From Fistulifera solaris (Eukaryota; Bacillariophyta; Bacillariophyceae; Naviculales; Stauroneidaceae), in the NCBI GenBank assembly GCA_030295235.1, contig AP026167.1, positions 248,001 to 312,000 on the forward strand: a stretch of 64,000 bases of DNA, given 5' to 3'. Under the pieces are notes generated by a model. That model searched no databases and was not told the origin of the DNA. It saw only the letters and a program-made list of their open reading frames with translations. Shown piece by piece: positions 51,080 to 63,762 of the stretch (position 1 is the stretch's first letter; every line of letters begins with the position of its first letter). The position numbers were made by a program, and so were the translations under genes.

Positions 51080-52457
51080 ATGATGTTGGATTCATCATCT
51101 CCCTGTCGAATACTTTTACTCGTACTGTTGCTACGATACACGGCTCATGCATTCACCGCAACATTATCCACGCATGGACCGATTTCTATGGGCGTAGAAG
51201 AATTGGCCCAGCAACTGGGTGGCCTCGGTCGAGCGCGACTGGTTTGGGATTATTATTCCATAGGCATCGATCCGGCGGTATTTTTCGACTCTTGTGAAAC
51301 AGGAGAATCGATAGAAACAATTCAGAAACTGTTACCAAGTTCACGGAGGTCACAACCGTTGGGGAAAGAAGCCCTCGATCGTTTGTCGTCTCTCTATCAA
51401 AACCCCTCCGGTCGTTTAGAAGGTGGAGTGGCATCGTTGTCGCACATTTCACAAAGTCGCGACAAAACGACTAAATTGTTACTGCGACTGGTGGATGGAT
51501 TGGAGGTCGAAACGGTGATTATTCCCTGGGGCGACACGCGCAGTACGGTGTGTATCAGTTCTCAAGTGGGTTGTCGACAAGGTAATCGTGCTTTTGTCTT
51601 CGTCTGGTCGCATGACAACGGAACTATTCTAAATTTCTTGATCACGCAGGATGCACATTCTGCGCCACGGGTCGTATGGGAAAGATACGTTCCCTGACAT
51701 CGGACGAAATAATTGCTCAATTCTTCTTTGCTAAGAAAATCAGTCGCACACATAATTTACCGGAAATTCGTAATGTTGTATTTATGGGCATGGGGGAACC
51801 TGCGGATAATGCGGAAAATGTTGTTCGTGCTACCCACATATTAACAACGCGAGAATTGTTTCAAATTTCGGCAATGAAGGTGACCGGTACGTATGCTCTC
51901 TGACTTCTGATTGATAAGGGGTACGACTCATCATCCCACGTCTTTTCATCGATTCCGCAGTATCTACAGTAGCACCCACTCCGGATGCCTTTCAGCAATT
52001 CGTCCATGCACCGTGTGTTCTGGCGTGGTCCGTCCACGCCGCTAACAATGAATTGCGCAGAAAGTTAGTCCCCACTACGCAATATTCGATGGAAGACTTG
52101 CGACAAGGTCTCATTGATACATTATTGCAACGTCCTATGAACAATTTACGTGTCGTCATGTTAGAAGTAGCGTTGATGGATGGTGTCAATGATTCCATTA
52201 AGGAAGCGGACGAATTGGCTGAGTTTGCCCGCGTCTTGATGGAACAAGTGCCCGGTTGTAAATTGACTGTCAATTTAATCCCCTTCAATGACATTGGTCA
52301 ACAATTATATCGCAAACCATCCGAAGAACGTGTCGTGGCGTTCCAACGTCGTTTGTGGGAACACGGCATATTTACGCACATTCGCAATACTCGAGGTGAC
52401 GATGAATCAGCCGCGTGTGGACAGTTGGCCACGAAAAAAGCGCCAAGAAAGGATTGA
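51080..52457 (+). CDS. rlmN: RlmN-type radical SAM methyltransferase, plastid-targeted, copy 2, two introns
   Basis: Second RlmN paralogue, 411 residues. Exons 51080-51581, 51650-51886 and 51961-52457; introns of 68 nt (GTAATC to ACGCAG) and 74 nt (GTACGT to CCGCAG); the joined frame is exact. Leader with hydrophobic core and Ala-Phe motif ([18 protein letters not shown]), so plastid import is likely. Cluster cysteines 165, 169 and 172 ([12 protein letters not shown]) are split by intron 1; mechanistic Cys158 (TVCISSQVG) and Cys399 (AACGQL) are present. Other blocks are [31 protein letters not shown] and [10 protein letters not shown]. Compared with copy 1 at 27304 it has introns and lacks the same C-terminal tail. 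Possible division of labour (23S rRNA versus tRNA) is speculative. Confidence 0.93.
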
Positions 52458-52518
52458 TTGATAATGGAATGCTATTTACATTAAAACTGTGTTAACTGAT
52501 GTTTCTTTGTTTTTCGCA

Positions 52519-53334
52519 CTAGTCCGTCATGGGGACCGCAAAGAAGTTCTGGACGGTGACGGACGGTGCGTCGGCATCCGGAATGCGTTCGTACACGGCA
52601 TGATACTTTTTGCCACCTTGTCGTGCTACTTTCTTTCCTTCTTCAGTTTCATGAATCATAGCTTCGATACAAGGATCATTCGCTTCTTCTTTTACCGTGA
52701 GACGACGGAAAAGAGGATGGGCATCACATTTCGCCACGTGCCATTGATGTAATTCCTCGACATCCGTAATACAATACAATCGACCAATAGTTGGTTTCAA
52801 CACATGAGCATATTCGGACAGAAGTCGTTCCGAAACAATGCGTCGGGGATGGTTCTTGCGCTTGAAATGTGGGTCGGGGAAACAAAAGAATAATTTGTCG
52901 AGTGACGCGGCGGCAAAGAAATTGGGCAAGAACTTCATGGAATTGGTACGCAGCACACTGCAATTTTGGTACAATGGGCCTTCTTTTCGAGCCGCCACAA
53001 TCCGTAATCGAACGTATTCCGTAACTTTGGCACGAATCTCCATCCCCAAGATCCGGGCTTCCGGTGGTAAAATTTTCCCCAGTGCCATCGTCAGTCCTCC
53101 AAATCCACAACCAATGTCCAAGACGGTCGGTGCCACATTCCCCTGTAGTCCAGGATAATGATCGATCGTCCAATCCATAAGATCGGGTCGAATGGGATAC
53201 GCGAATGAATCATTGTGTGACAGTGGATTGCAATGCGCTCGTTGGCGGTAAAACTTTTTCTGTGGTCGTTCGCCTTCGGGCGTGATGACGAGTTTTCGCT
53301 TATCATGGTCTTCGGATGATGCTTCGCTGGACAT
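52519..53334 (-). CDS. METTL1: tRNA (guanine-N7)-methyltransferase (Trm8/METTL1)
   Basis: Catalytic subunit that makes m7G46 in tRNA, normally with a WD40 partner (Trm82/WDR4, not in this window). 271 residues, intact, ATG 53334. The eukaryotic signature FYRQRAHCNPLS (~28-39) precedes motif I VLDIGCGFGGLTMAL (~71), then LGMEIRAKVTEYVRLRI (~95), FCFPDPHFKRKNHPRRIV (~149), the tRNA-binding/active-site block, and LYCITDVEELHQWH (~186). Length and order match Trm8 exactly. Converges on RlmN copy 2 (61 bp between stops). Confidence 0.96.
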   Translation of the reverse strand: MSSEASSEDHDKRKLVITPEGERPQKKFYRQRAHCNPLSHNDSFAYPIRPDLMDWTIDHYPGLQGNVAPTVLDIGCGFGGLTMALGKILPPEARILGMEIRAKVTEYVRLRIVAARKEGPLYQNCSVLRTNSMKFLPNFFAAASLDKLFFCFPDPHFKRKNHPRRIVSERLLSEYAHVLKPTIGRLYCITDVEELHQWHVAKCDAHPLFRRLTVKEEANDPCIEAMIHETEEGKKVARQGGKKYHAVYERIPDADAPSVTVQNFFAVPMTD

Positions 53335-53848
53335 GTTTTCTCAAGAAGAAGAAAGCAAATGATTATACAAACTGATGAGGAAGTGATAATAATAATAATA
53401 ATATTATTATTAATAATAATGATAAGGATCGTTTTGATTCTACAATAATGTTTGAAAATCGAGCCGAGCAGGTTGTTCGCTTTTTCCTGTTATTTAATTG
53501 GTGATAGAGCGGGGTATGGTGGGAGTAGCGACGTCCAGACGACCAGCAGATCTTACATGCATGAGAGCGCTATGTGTCGTACCATTACTCAAAGCAGACG
53601 AGCTCGACACGCATGCAGTGCGCGTGCGCGCTGACTGTGTGATGACTCACTCATTTTTTTTTCACTGGAATCTTGACACTAGGTAGTAGGATCATCCTCT
53701 TCCGCTTCCGGAGTACTACCTGGTACCTATTATAATTCTCTTTGTTGGTTTGTACTACAACCAAGTATTACTCCGTATTATTTTTTTACTGCTCTCGTCT
53801 CGTTTTGCAACAAAGGACGAGATAGAGAGAGAGACAGAGAGAGAAGGT
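53335..53848. promoter_or_regulatory. Divergent intergenic region, METTL1 / M32 peptidase
   Basis: 514 bp between divergent genes. It contains the AT-rich hairpin repeat (53386-53422), an AP-1-like TGACTCA (53643-53649), TACCTGGTA (53717-53725), TACTCCGTA (53769-53777) and a GA-rich run just before the peptidase start. Confidence 0.5.
53386..53422. repeat. (ATA)n/(TTA)n inverted microsatellite
   Basis: A run of about six ATA units followed by ATT/TTA units and again ATA, so the tract can fold into an AT-only hairpin. It starts about 50 bp upstream of the METTL1 start codon. Confidence 0.85.
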
Positions 53849-55502
53849 ATGCGATTCTGGAAAGCGGCTTCTTTCTTACTTTGGTGCAACATTGACACCC
53901 TTGCGTTAACCGGTCACTATCGTCCATTAGCATCGTTTTTACCAAAACTACGTGGAGCAAGTTCTCGGAAAATAATGATGACATCGACATCGACATCGAA
54001 GGAAACGGCGTATCAGCAGTTGCTGCAGGAACTCGATTCCATCAAACAGTTATCCCGTGCGGCCAGTGTACTGGAATATGACAAAATGGTATTCATGCCC
54101 ATGAATGAACACAGTTCGATGGCACGAGGGAAACAATCGGCCGCTCTCGCAGCGGTGATTCACGAAAAATCCATTCAACCCAAAATCGGGGAACTCTTGG
54201 ATGAGGCACAAACGGTCGTCACCGATCCAGAACAGAAACGTGTCCTTGAATTGGCCCGGAAAGAATACGAAAAGAAAATACGCGTACCGACTGAATTGGC
54301 GGCACGGAAAGCTCAATTGTCTTCCAAGTCGTACAAGGCCTGGACGGAAGCACGGGCGGCGAATGATTTCAGTCTCTTTCAAGAGCCCTTGCGGGAATGT
54401 ATCGCGACCGCGATTGAAGTTGCTAACTGCTACAAGAAGACAGAGGATGATAACCGTAGTGTGTATTCGATTTTGTTAGATAACTATGAAGTGGGCATGG
54501 ATCCAGCACGCATCGACCAAATCTTTGATCAAATCAAAGCCGCTCTCGTTCCTTTAATCGAAAGAGTACTCGGTCCCGATGCCACGGCACCATCGCAAGA
54601 GCCACTACAGGGAACATTCGACATTGAACAACAAAAACAATTGTGTCAAACGATTGTCAAACAAATGGGTTTTGATGATACCCATGGTCGCATCGATGTC
54701 AGTGTCCATCCGTTTACCATGTCCTTGAATCCCCATGATGTTCGTATCACGTCACGATTCCGAGAGAATGAATGGTATCAAGGATTGGCGGCGACCATGC
54801 ACGAAGGGGGTCACGCCATTTACGAACAAAATTTGCATCCGGCATCTCGTCCCATCGACGAAGCGCTCAGCATGGGGATGCACGAAAGTCAATCCCTCTT
54901 TTGGGAACGACACATTGGACTTTCCAAAGAATTTTGGGACTATGCGACGCCCATCGTCAATGAACATTTAGGAACCAATCATTCTCCCGAAGCATTGTAT
55001 GGTGCCGTCAACTACGCCAAAAAAATCCTTCATTCGGGTCGAAGCGGATGAATTGACGTATCCTTTGCACGTGATTTTGCGTTTCGAAATTGAACGAGAT
55101 TTCATTCAGGGTCAATTGTCCGTGGAAGACATTCCCGCCCGGTGGAATGCCGATTTCCACACATTACTCGGTCTACAGGTGCCGTCCGATGAACAAGGCT
55201 GTTTGCAAGACATTCACTGGTCCATGCTCGCGTATGGTTATTTCCCCACCTACTTGTTAGGGGCCGCCGCGGCCGCACAACTTGCTCATTATTGTGCCAA
55301 GGATATTCCCGATATGAAAGATAAGATTAAGAAGGGCGAATTCTTGGAAATCAAATCTTGGCTCACGAACAAGGTGCATCAACATGGCAAACGCTATCCC
55401 AGTTTGGATGCTCATTTCGAAGCCGAATTGGGTGAACCGTTGAATCCTTCGTATTACATTGACTACTTGGTGAACAAGTACACGGAGTTGTATCAATGTT
55501 AA
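53849..55502 (+). CDS. M32 (Taq-type) metallocarboxypeptidase, one frame break
   Basis: Zinc carboxypeptidase of family M32. ATG 53849 gives a leader with a hydrophobic patch (RFWKAASFLLWCNIDTLAL), possibly for an organelle; the Met at about residue 46 would give a soluble form. The zinc-binding motif is TMHEGGHAIYEQNL (~313-326), with the third ligand and substrate region DEALSMGMHESQSLFWER (~333). The frame breaks in the A7 run 55019-55025 (one base too many): NYAKK continues as SFIRVEADELTYPLH in the next frame, an M32 hallmark. The C-terminal part has EDIPARWNADF, IHWSMLAYGYFPTYLLGA and NPSYYIDYLVNKY. Corrected length is 550 residues. The 5' leader holds a GA microsatellite (53824-53846). 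Confidence 0.9.
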
Positions 55503-55556
55503 AGTAAAACTAATTTGAGTGATACCATACGAATATAAAGATAGCGGAAAGGTTTA

Positions 55557-56584
55557 TTACGCTTCATTAGGATTCATTTGCGTCATTTGTGTTGCAAAGT
55601 TCATTGACTGTGTATCCGCTACAATGGTCGGTGCTTCCGACACTTGTGTAGACTGATTCTCCTGGGATGAAATCTCTTGCGTCGCCTGATCCAGTAGTGT
55701 AAGACTCTGTGTGGGTTCCTCCGTAGACTCGTCCGCTGCCTGGGTATTCGTTTCATTTGCAACGGATGATTCGTCGTTTGGCTCAGGCTCTTCCTCGAAT
55801 TCTGGCTCGTTCGAGGCATCCACCGACGCGTCGTCGTCCGGCACAGATTCCTTGTTCACAAGAAGACTCACAAGAGTCGGTTCGTCTTCAAATACGGCTT
55901 CTTCTTCGTCACTGGAATCATCGTGAATGGTTTTTCGACGTTTGGCGGCTGGAAGGGACGTTGTTTGAGATGATTCGTTAGCAGTCCTCGTCACGGGATG
56001 AGGAGACGACTGCACCGGATCTTCTTTCAGGACATCATCATACTCCATCGTAGGATCCTCTGGCGGCGCCCGCAATCCCAACTCCAATTCGTGCAACAAT
56101 TTCTCGGCTTTTTCACGTCCCAACACGTGTTCGACGTATCGATTCCGGGCCGTATCGCGTAAATGTTGCAAATACGTTTTAGTGGGCTGTTTGGAGCCCA
56201 ATTGTTCAATCATCAACAAGACATCGGTACTTGACGATTGGGGCCATAATTCAACGAAAAATTCCTGATACAATTTCATTAAAGAGCGTGTATACTGTGC
56301 GGCCGTTTTCGCGTCGCGGGGAAGTTTCGAATTCAAAGCTTTAAAATCATCGGGAATACGAATCAATCCATTTAGGCCGGTCAAATGTTCCACTGTCAAT
56401 GTGGGACGCTTCTTCTTTTCTGGGTAACACCGGAATAATCCAAATCGGGGGCATCGTCTTTGTTGCGTTTCTTCTCTCTATCGTTGTCTTCGTCCGCTTC
56501 TCCATGCTGTTCTGATAAAAGACGCTCTTCTTCTTCCTCCTCCTCTTCTAAGTCACTATCAAGTGAATCGTATAATGTTGCCAT
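55557..56584 (-). CDS. TIPIN: TIPIN/Csm3/Swi3 replication fork protection protein, one frame break
   Basis: Partner of Timeless/Tof1 in the fork-protection complex that travels with the CMG helicase. ATG 56584; residues 1-45 are acidic (a Glu run). The Swi3 domain spans ~62-165: LTVEHLTGLNGLIRIPDDF, YTRSLMKLYQEFFVELWPQ, STDVLLMIEQLGSKQPTK, RNRYVEHVLGREKAEKLL. The rest (to 342 residues) is acidic and Ser/Thr/Gln-rich, as usual, with many SQ/TQ steps that could be ATM/ATR-type sites. The frame breaks at the T4 run 56416-56419 (one base missing), exactly at the domain start (QKKKRPTLTVEHL). Head-to-head with MCM7, sharing a 401-bp promoter. Confidence 0.87.
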
Positions 56585-56985
56585 GGTGATGGTTGATTCT
56601 GTTGGAATGACAAGTACTTGTAATAGATGATGTAATTGTTATAATCTGTTTGTTGTGGTCGAATGTCATTGTATGAGGATGAAAGAGTAAAGTGGCGGAG
56701 ATGAAGACGAGTGTAAAGAATGCCCGCGCGGTTCCAAATGGATCCGTTCACGGATCCCTAAATACACTCTTGTATCCAAAGTGACGCGCACGGCGTCTCC
56801 TTCGCGCGCCGGCATGGTTCGGAGGATGGAGGCAAATATAAAATAATACCCCGGAGTAGAAACAAAGCTTGTTTGTTTCATCCTTTCATCACAATGCGAT
56901 GATGATTCTGCTATAAATTTAAGCACTTTCTTTCTTTCAAATTTTCCGTTCCTTCCAGTACAAACAAGCCAATAGCATCATCATC
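56585..56985. promoter_or_regulatory. Shared TIPIN/MCM7 bidirectional promoter with E2F-like core
   Basis: 401 bp between the start codons of two replication-fork genes. TTCGCGC at 56801-56807 (reverse GCGCGAA) matches the core of the E2F/DP site and lies near the midpoint, about 217 bp from the TIPIN and 179 bp from the MCM7 start. A GC island around it (GACGCGCACGGCG, GCGCGCCGGC) contrasts with the AT-rich flanks. Cell-cycle (G1/S) control is inferred from established E2F biology, not shown here. Confidence 0.55.
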
Positions 56986-59537
<2,552 letters not shown>

Positions 59538-60179
59538 AAATGGTGGAGAAGTACATACATGCAATAAGAGCCCACTAGTCGTTCGGCAGTTTCGTTTCAA
59601 GAAAGTGGAAGACAGACGTCAGCTCAATGTTTATGTACTCAGCGTATTTTTCATTAGACGGATCGTCTGTTGCTAATAGGATCGACCAGTAAGCCTTGCC
59701 CTTTGCTATCAGTGATGGTGACAAATCGAGCAATGCAGAACTCGGTTTCTACGTTCTTTAGTTTCACGACTGGTTTTCAGCCACAAGTCGTCAAAAGGCG
59801 TGTGAAACGGGCAGTCTACTTCTCTGTTGCAAGTCTTGTTATAGTGAGCAGTGAAAGACTCACAGCATTAGTCGCACTATGATCATTATAAATGATTGTT
59901 TGAAATAAAAAGGCTCCATTTAAGCTGACCTTTGAAAGTTGATTACATTTGGCTCGCGCCCGTCGATTATTCGCGTTGAAAATCTTGCCGTCTGCGACCC
60001 TAATTTTACTATAATTTCAAAATGTAGGCCTATTTTCGGCACGACTGTATTTCAGTCACGATAAAGCTGGCCGTCGTACGTCGCTGCTCGTCATCGTCAC
60101 AACATCGTCGCGCCATCTCGTTTTATTAAAAAGCCAACGATCAAAGAAAGGGAAAAGGAACCTCTTCTTCTACAACCAG
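59538..60179. other. Intergenic region between MCM7 and methyltransferase genes
   Basis: About 640 bp. Small frames only. It contains the promoter of the downstream gene; no RNA gene was recognised. Confidence 0.45.
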
Positions 60180-61025
60180 ATGAGATTTGCAAGAATTTCT
60201 TGGTTCGTTTCGCTGGTTGGAACATTCTCAGGGATTTCCGCCCTTCATCCATGTGTGCTTTCACGTCCCGCCCTCTCGCTCCGGCCGCTTTCGACGCAAT
60301 ACATGTCCTCATGGTACGCTGACGAACTGATAGCGAAGCATCATCTCATACAAGGACATCTAGACTGCGTCGAGGTCAAAATCAATTTACCTAAAATTGG
60401 TGTGGTTACATTACTCGAAGCAACAGCGGCAACACAAAATGTTTTAGTAGAGTTGGCCATTGAGGATGACACCGAGCAATTACCCAGTGGTGATCCTTAC
60501 GGGGCTGTTCTGTGGCCAGCATCGTTGGTAATCGCGTCGCGACTCCTTGATTTTGTGTCTGGAAAAAGTGTGCTGGAACTAGGGGCCGGAACGGGGTTGG
60601 TTTCACTCGCAGCCGCGTTGGGAGGAGCAAAATCGGTATTGGCTACCGACTATGAATCGTTGCCGTTAACAATAGTGGAATACTCCGCCAGAGAGCTCAA
60701 TCAAATACCAGTGGGCCGAGGGCTTTCGCTAGATACCGCCTTCTTGGACCTATGTGATCTGCGACAGCCCTTGCCTGTAGCGGATGTGGTAGTTGCTGCC
60801 GATGTCATGTACGAGCCTTCGACAGGGAAAGCATTGGCTCACCGAGTACTGGAGGCAATGACTGCCGGCTCTCGTGTTTTAGTAGGAGATAGCCCCGGTC
60901 GCGCTGGGCGTCCGGCTTTCTTGGAAGAGTTACGTCGTTTGGGCGTAGAAGCATCTTTGTCGACACACTGGGTTCGACGGTCAAAGGTGAGCGAAACGAT
61001 CTCATATGTGGTCCGGGTTCACTAA
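60180..61025 (+). CDS. METTL21/FAM86-like (Methyltransf_16) methyltransferase with leader
   Basis: Seven-beta-strand SAM methyltransferase of the group that modifies lysines in chaperones, eEF2 or ETF-beta. 281 residues, intact. Leader with hydrophobic core (WFVSLVGTFSGISALHPC), so ER or complex-plastid routing is likely. GAVLWPASLVIASRLLDF (~110) precedes motif I VLELGAGTGLVSLAAALGG (~128), then ATDYES (~157) and VVVAADVMYEPSTGKAL (~205), the post-I region (a DxxY-like motif of lysine methyltransferases). The substrate cannot be read; ETF-beta or a plastid protein are candidates. Confidence 0.8.
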   Translation: MRFARISWFVSLVGTFSGISALHPCVLSRPALSLRPLSTQYMSSWYADELIAKHHLIQGHLDCVEVKINLPKIGVVTLLEATAATQNVLVELAIEDDTEQLPSGDPYGAVLWPASLVIASRLLDFVSGKSVLELGAGTGLVSLAAALGGAKSVLATDYESLPLTIVEYSARELNQIPVGRGLSLDTAFLDLCDLRQPLPVADVVVAADVMYEPSTGKALAHRVLEAMTAGSRVLVGDSPGRAGRPAFLEELRRLGVEASLSTHWVRRSKVSETISYVVRVH

Positions 61026-61495
61026 CCGTATCAACTGTACCAAAGGAATTGATTGTGGCGGTAATGGACCTTCTTCCGGAACACCATCAATCCGCGATCA
61101 GAGAATTTCGAACGAAGAAGTCGTGCATTTGAAGTAACGACTCGCAGCGTCAGTACAAGCAAAGCCTCGATACTCAGCGCTTTCAGTTCGATTGTTGATA
61201 ACAAATTGATAGAGTAAACACAGTCAAGCTAATTGCAAAATATCAACTGGACAACTTCTTTCACTGCGTTTGGGTTGAGGGAGGGTATTTGGTAAGGTTA
61301 GAGGGTAAAAGGTTGTCGAATTGTGAGTTACATTTTTTACAAGTGTACAATAAATTCTACTGAGTGTTTAATGTTTATTGAGAGAAAGCAATCACTGGTA
61401 ACTGGATCGTGGAAAGCGGATCTATGCCCTTTCGATGTTACAAGGTACAAGCTACTGGTACTAGGTACTAGTACTTGTAGCAACTTAAGAAGAGG

Positions 61496-61503
61496 GATGG
61501 TGG
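61496..61503. repeat. Left target-site duplication GATGGTGG
   Basis: Eight-base direct repeat, identical to the copy directly after the element (61766-61773). Confidence 0.7.
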
Positions 61504-61765
61504 TATAGTTCGACACGCTCTAAAATAACAAATAAAATACCGATATTCACGTTATAATAACGTATTATATCAGAGCCATTTTTCCCAATATCGATATTTG
61601 TCGATAATTGTACGCCTGACAGACGGATTTGTGGCATTTTACGCTAAAATGGCTGTATTTTGCGGGCGAAGACAGACGGTCGCCGATATTAATATCGGTT
61701 ATTATATCGTATAATACGATATTGATATTCGTAAAAATCGAAATATCGATATTTGTCGAACTATA
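61504..61765. mobile_element. MITE-like nonautonomous DNA transposon, 12-bp TIR, 8-bp TSD (hAT-like)
   Basis: 262-bp AT-rich element. The ends are perfect 12-bp terminal inverted repeats, TATAGTTCGACA (61504-61515) and TGTCGAACTATA (61754-61765). An exact 8-bp direct repeat, GATGGTGG, flanks it on both sides (61496-61503 and 61766-61773), as expected for a target-site duplication. An 8-bp duplication with short TIRs is typical of hAT-type (or P-type) transposition. The inside is rich in GATATT/AATATC steps that can fold (GATATTAATATC at 61684-61695) and encodes no protein. The TSD lies in a locally repeated GATGGTGG context, which slightly weakens the case. Confidence 0.75.
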
Positions 61766-61773
61766 GATGGTGG
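61766..61773. repeat. Right target-site duplication GATGGTGG
   Basis: Matches the left copy exactly; a further ATGGTGG follows, so the local sequence is slightly repetitive. Confidence 0.7.
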
Positions 61774-62556
61774 ATGGTGGGAAGAATGAAGCTTGATTGT
61801 GTTATTGGGAGAGGCGAAAGGCGGCAGGCGGCAGGCAAGAGGCAAGGTGCAAGACAAGAAGTTGGAAGTTGAAACATGGAAATGCAGATTCCTCTAGAAT
61901 GTAAAGGACAACGGGAAATGTGTCGTGGTTCGTGCTCTAGACTGTACTCTGACTATCTTCGTTTAAGGATTTAAAGCAAGTTTTAAAGCGCTCCGACTTC
62001 TGACTCTGACTCAATAAAAACGAGCTAGATAAATAACAATATTTATAGTGAAAAGTAGCTGAGAAATGGATAATTCTTCCTATATACTTATATACCATAC
62101 GAAACTGGAAACCTAGCGGGATGAGGCATGAGGATTGAGGATTGATAATGCTTACTTTATTATTCATCTTTCTTCTCAGTTCAGTTCACTGTTGTGGTGT
62201 ATCTTTTTCTCGTTGGTCCTTTGTCGTTTGTTGTTTGTCGAGCGCAGGACGCTGGAGGTAGGATGCAAGCACTGACTCCGTCTCCTGATGTGCGTCTTAA
62301 GTTTCATGTGCTAAAGCGACCAGGAATAGCTGTATAACTGTGTAGCTAAAAGGAAGAAGTGAACAGTGGAATTACCCAATACAAAATTGTACAACTATAA
62401 ACAGACGATCTCATAGAACTATAGACGACTCCTACCTCCAGAAAGGAATCGAAACTATTTCGTAGCTTTTTTGAATTTCTGAACGCGTGCTTCCTCTCAA
62501 TCAAACAAATTTGGCTATTGGTCAACTTCTCGTCCTTGCCAAAGAACCGTTTTGAC

Positions 62557-63762
62557 ATGAGCTACGGACTGCACTATCCCCTGTGGCTGCTCCACAAGCG
62601 ATTTCCTTTCATCTTCTTAATCCTGATAGCGTTTCACGCTTTTCTTTCGACTTCGTTTCTCGCCAAGCTCTCGAGGGACTACCATTTGCACCTCTTCCGC
62701 TACGAGCCTACTCCGCAAGCTCTCGACCCAAACGCTTCCTTCTCCGCGTGCTTATTAGTCAAAGACGACAATGCTATTCTAAGTGAATGGATCGCGTATC
62801 ATTACCATGTTCTGAGACTGCGGCGACTGATCGTCGCTGTCGATCCAACAAGCACAGATTCACCAGGCGAGATCTTAGAAAGATACAGTCGACTGACGGA
62901 TCTTGAAATCATTCAATGGAAAGACGAAGATTATCTGAGCCCCGATTTCCTTAGAAAACATCAGCCCGTCGAACCGTTCTTGCGAAGGGGGTCCGCCGAT
63001 ACATACTTGTCTCCCGAAAAGATGCGACAAGTCGCGAATCATCGATACCGACAAAGTGCATTTTTCGCCGCTTGTTTGAAGGAAATGAAAGTACGGGGAA
63101 GCTCGTACGTCATTCACATCGACACGGACGAATTTGTGACTACCGAGAATCCCTTCGCGGAAACCAGAGAGGGCGATTTGCACCAAGACAGCGCATCGAC
63201 CGAAGATTCGGTCCTGATGAAAGTACAAAAGCACATTCAAGAAAACAACCACGACTATCCTTGCTACAGCGTATTTCGCGTTCCGTACGGCTCGATAGAA
63301 AGCACGGAGGGACAAGTCAATGCTATGGTTCCACGTAACTTTGACGCCCAGCAATTCGAAACCTTGCGCTGGCGACACCACAGTAGTCCCGAAAAGATGA
63401 TGCTAATCGAACACTATCCCAAAGTGATTGTCGATGTGTCGGTTTTGCCGGCCGAACGGTTGTCGCGAGAAACGGTTTCCAGCATTCATCGTCCGTTCTG
63501 GGATATTTGTGAGCATATTCAGCAACCCGCCGAACATCCGGAGTTATACCGAGACCAAGCCATCGTGATCAATCACTACGTGGGAAGTTGGGAACGATAT
63601 GGCTCCAAGAACGATGATCGACGGAATCAAATGACTTATGAAAGTAGAGCTACGGCGAATGAGGGCGCGTACGATGGCATTAGACCTTGGTTGCAAGATT
63701 TTACCGATGCGATGGGTGTTGCTCGAGCCACAGCTCTTCTGGGAAGTCAATATCAGCGTTAA
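62557..63762 (+). CDS. Type II membrane glycosyltransferase (GT92/DUF23-like)
   Basis: Predicted Golgi glycosyltransferase. 401 residues from ATG 62557. Short cytosolic tail, then one membrane span (PFIFLILIAFHAFLSTSFLA, ~16-35), so a type II topology. Catalytic domain starts ACLLVKDDNAILSEWIAYHY (~66) and LRRLIVAVDPTSTDSPGEIL (~90), with the DxD-type metal site VIHIDTDEFV (~184-193), then the C-terminal INHYVGSWERYG (~342). This layout fits the GT92/PF13704-like transferases that are abundant in diatoms. Donor and acceptor sugars unknown. Intact, one exon. Confidence 0.8.
   Translation: MSYGLHYPLWLLHKRFPFIFLILIAFHAFLSTSFLAKLSRDYHLHLFRYEPTPQALDPNASFSACLLVKDDNAILSEWIAYHYHVLRLRRLIVAVDPTSTDSPGEILERYSRLTDLEIIQWKDEDYLSPDFLRKHQPVEPFLRRGSADTYLSPEKMRQVANHRYRQSAFFAACLKEMKVRGSSYVIHIDTDEFVTTENPFAETREGDLHQDSASTEDSVLMKVQKHIQENNHDYPCYSVFRVPYGSIESTEGQVNAMVPRNFDAQQFETLRWRHHSSPEKMMLIEHYPKVIVDVSVLPAERLSRETVSSIHRPFWDICEHIQQPAEHPELYRDQAIVINHYVGSWERYGSKNDDRRNQMTYESRATANEGAYDGIRPWLQDFTDAMGVARATALLGSQYQR

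Larger units (their letters stand above)
61026..62556. other. 1.5-kb intergenic region holding the MITE-like element
   Basis: AT-rich, no supported coding frame. Apart from the element at 61504-61765 there are simple G/A-rich tracts (61809-61865) and the promoter of the glycosyltransferase gene. Nothing else is recognised. Confidence 0.55.
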
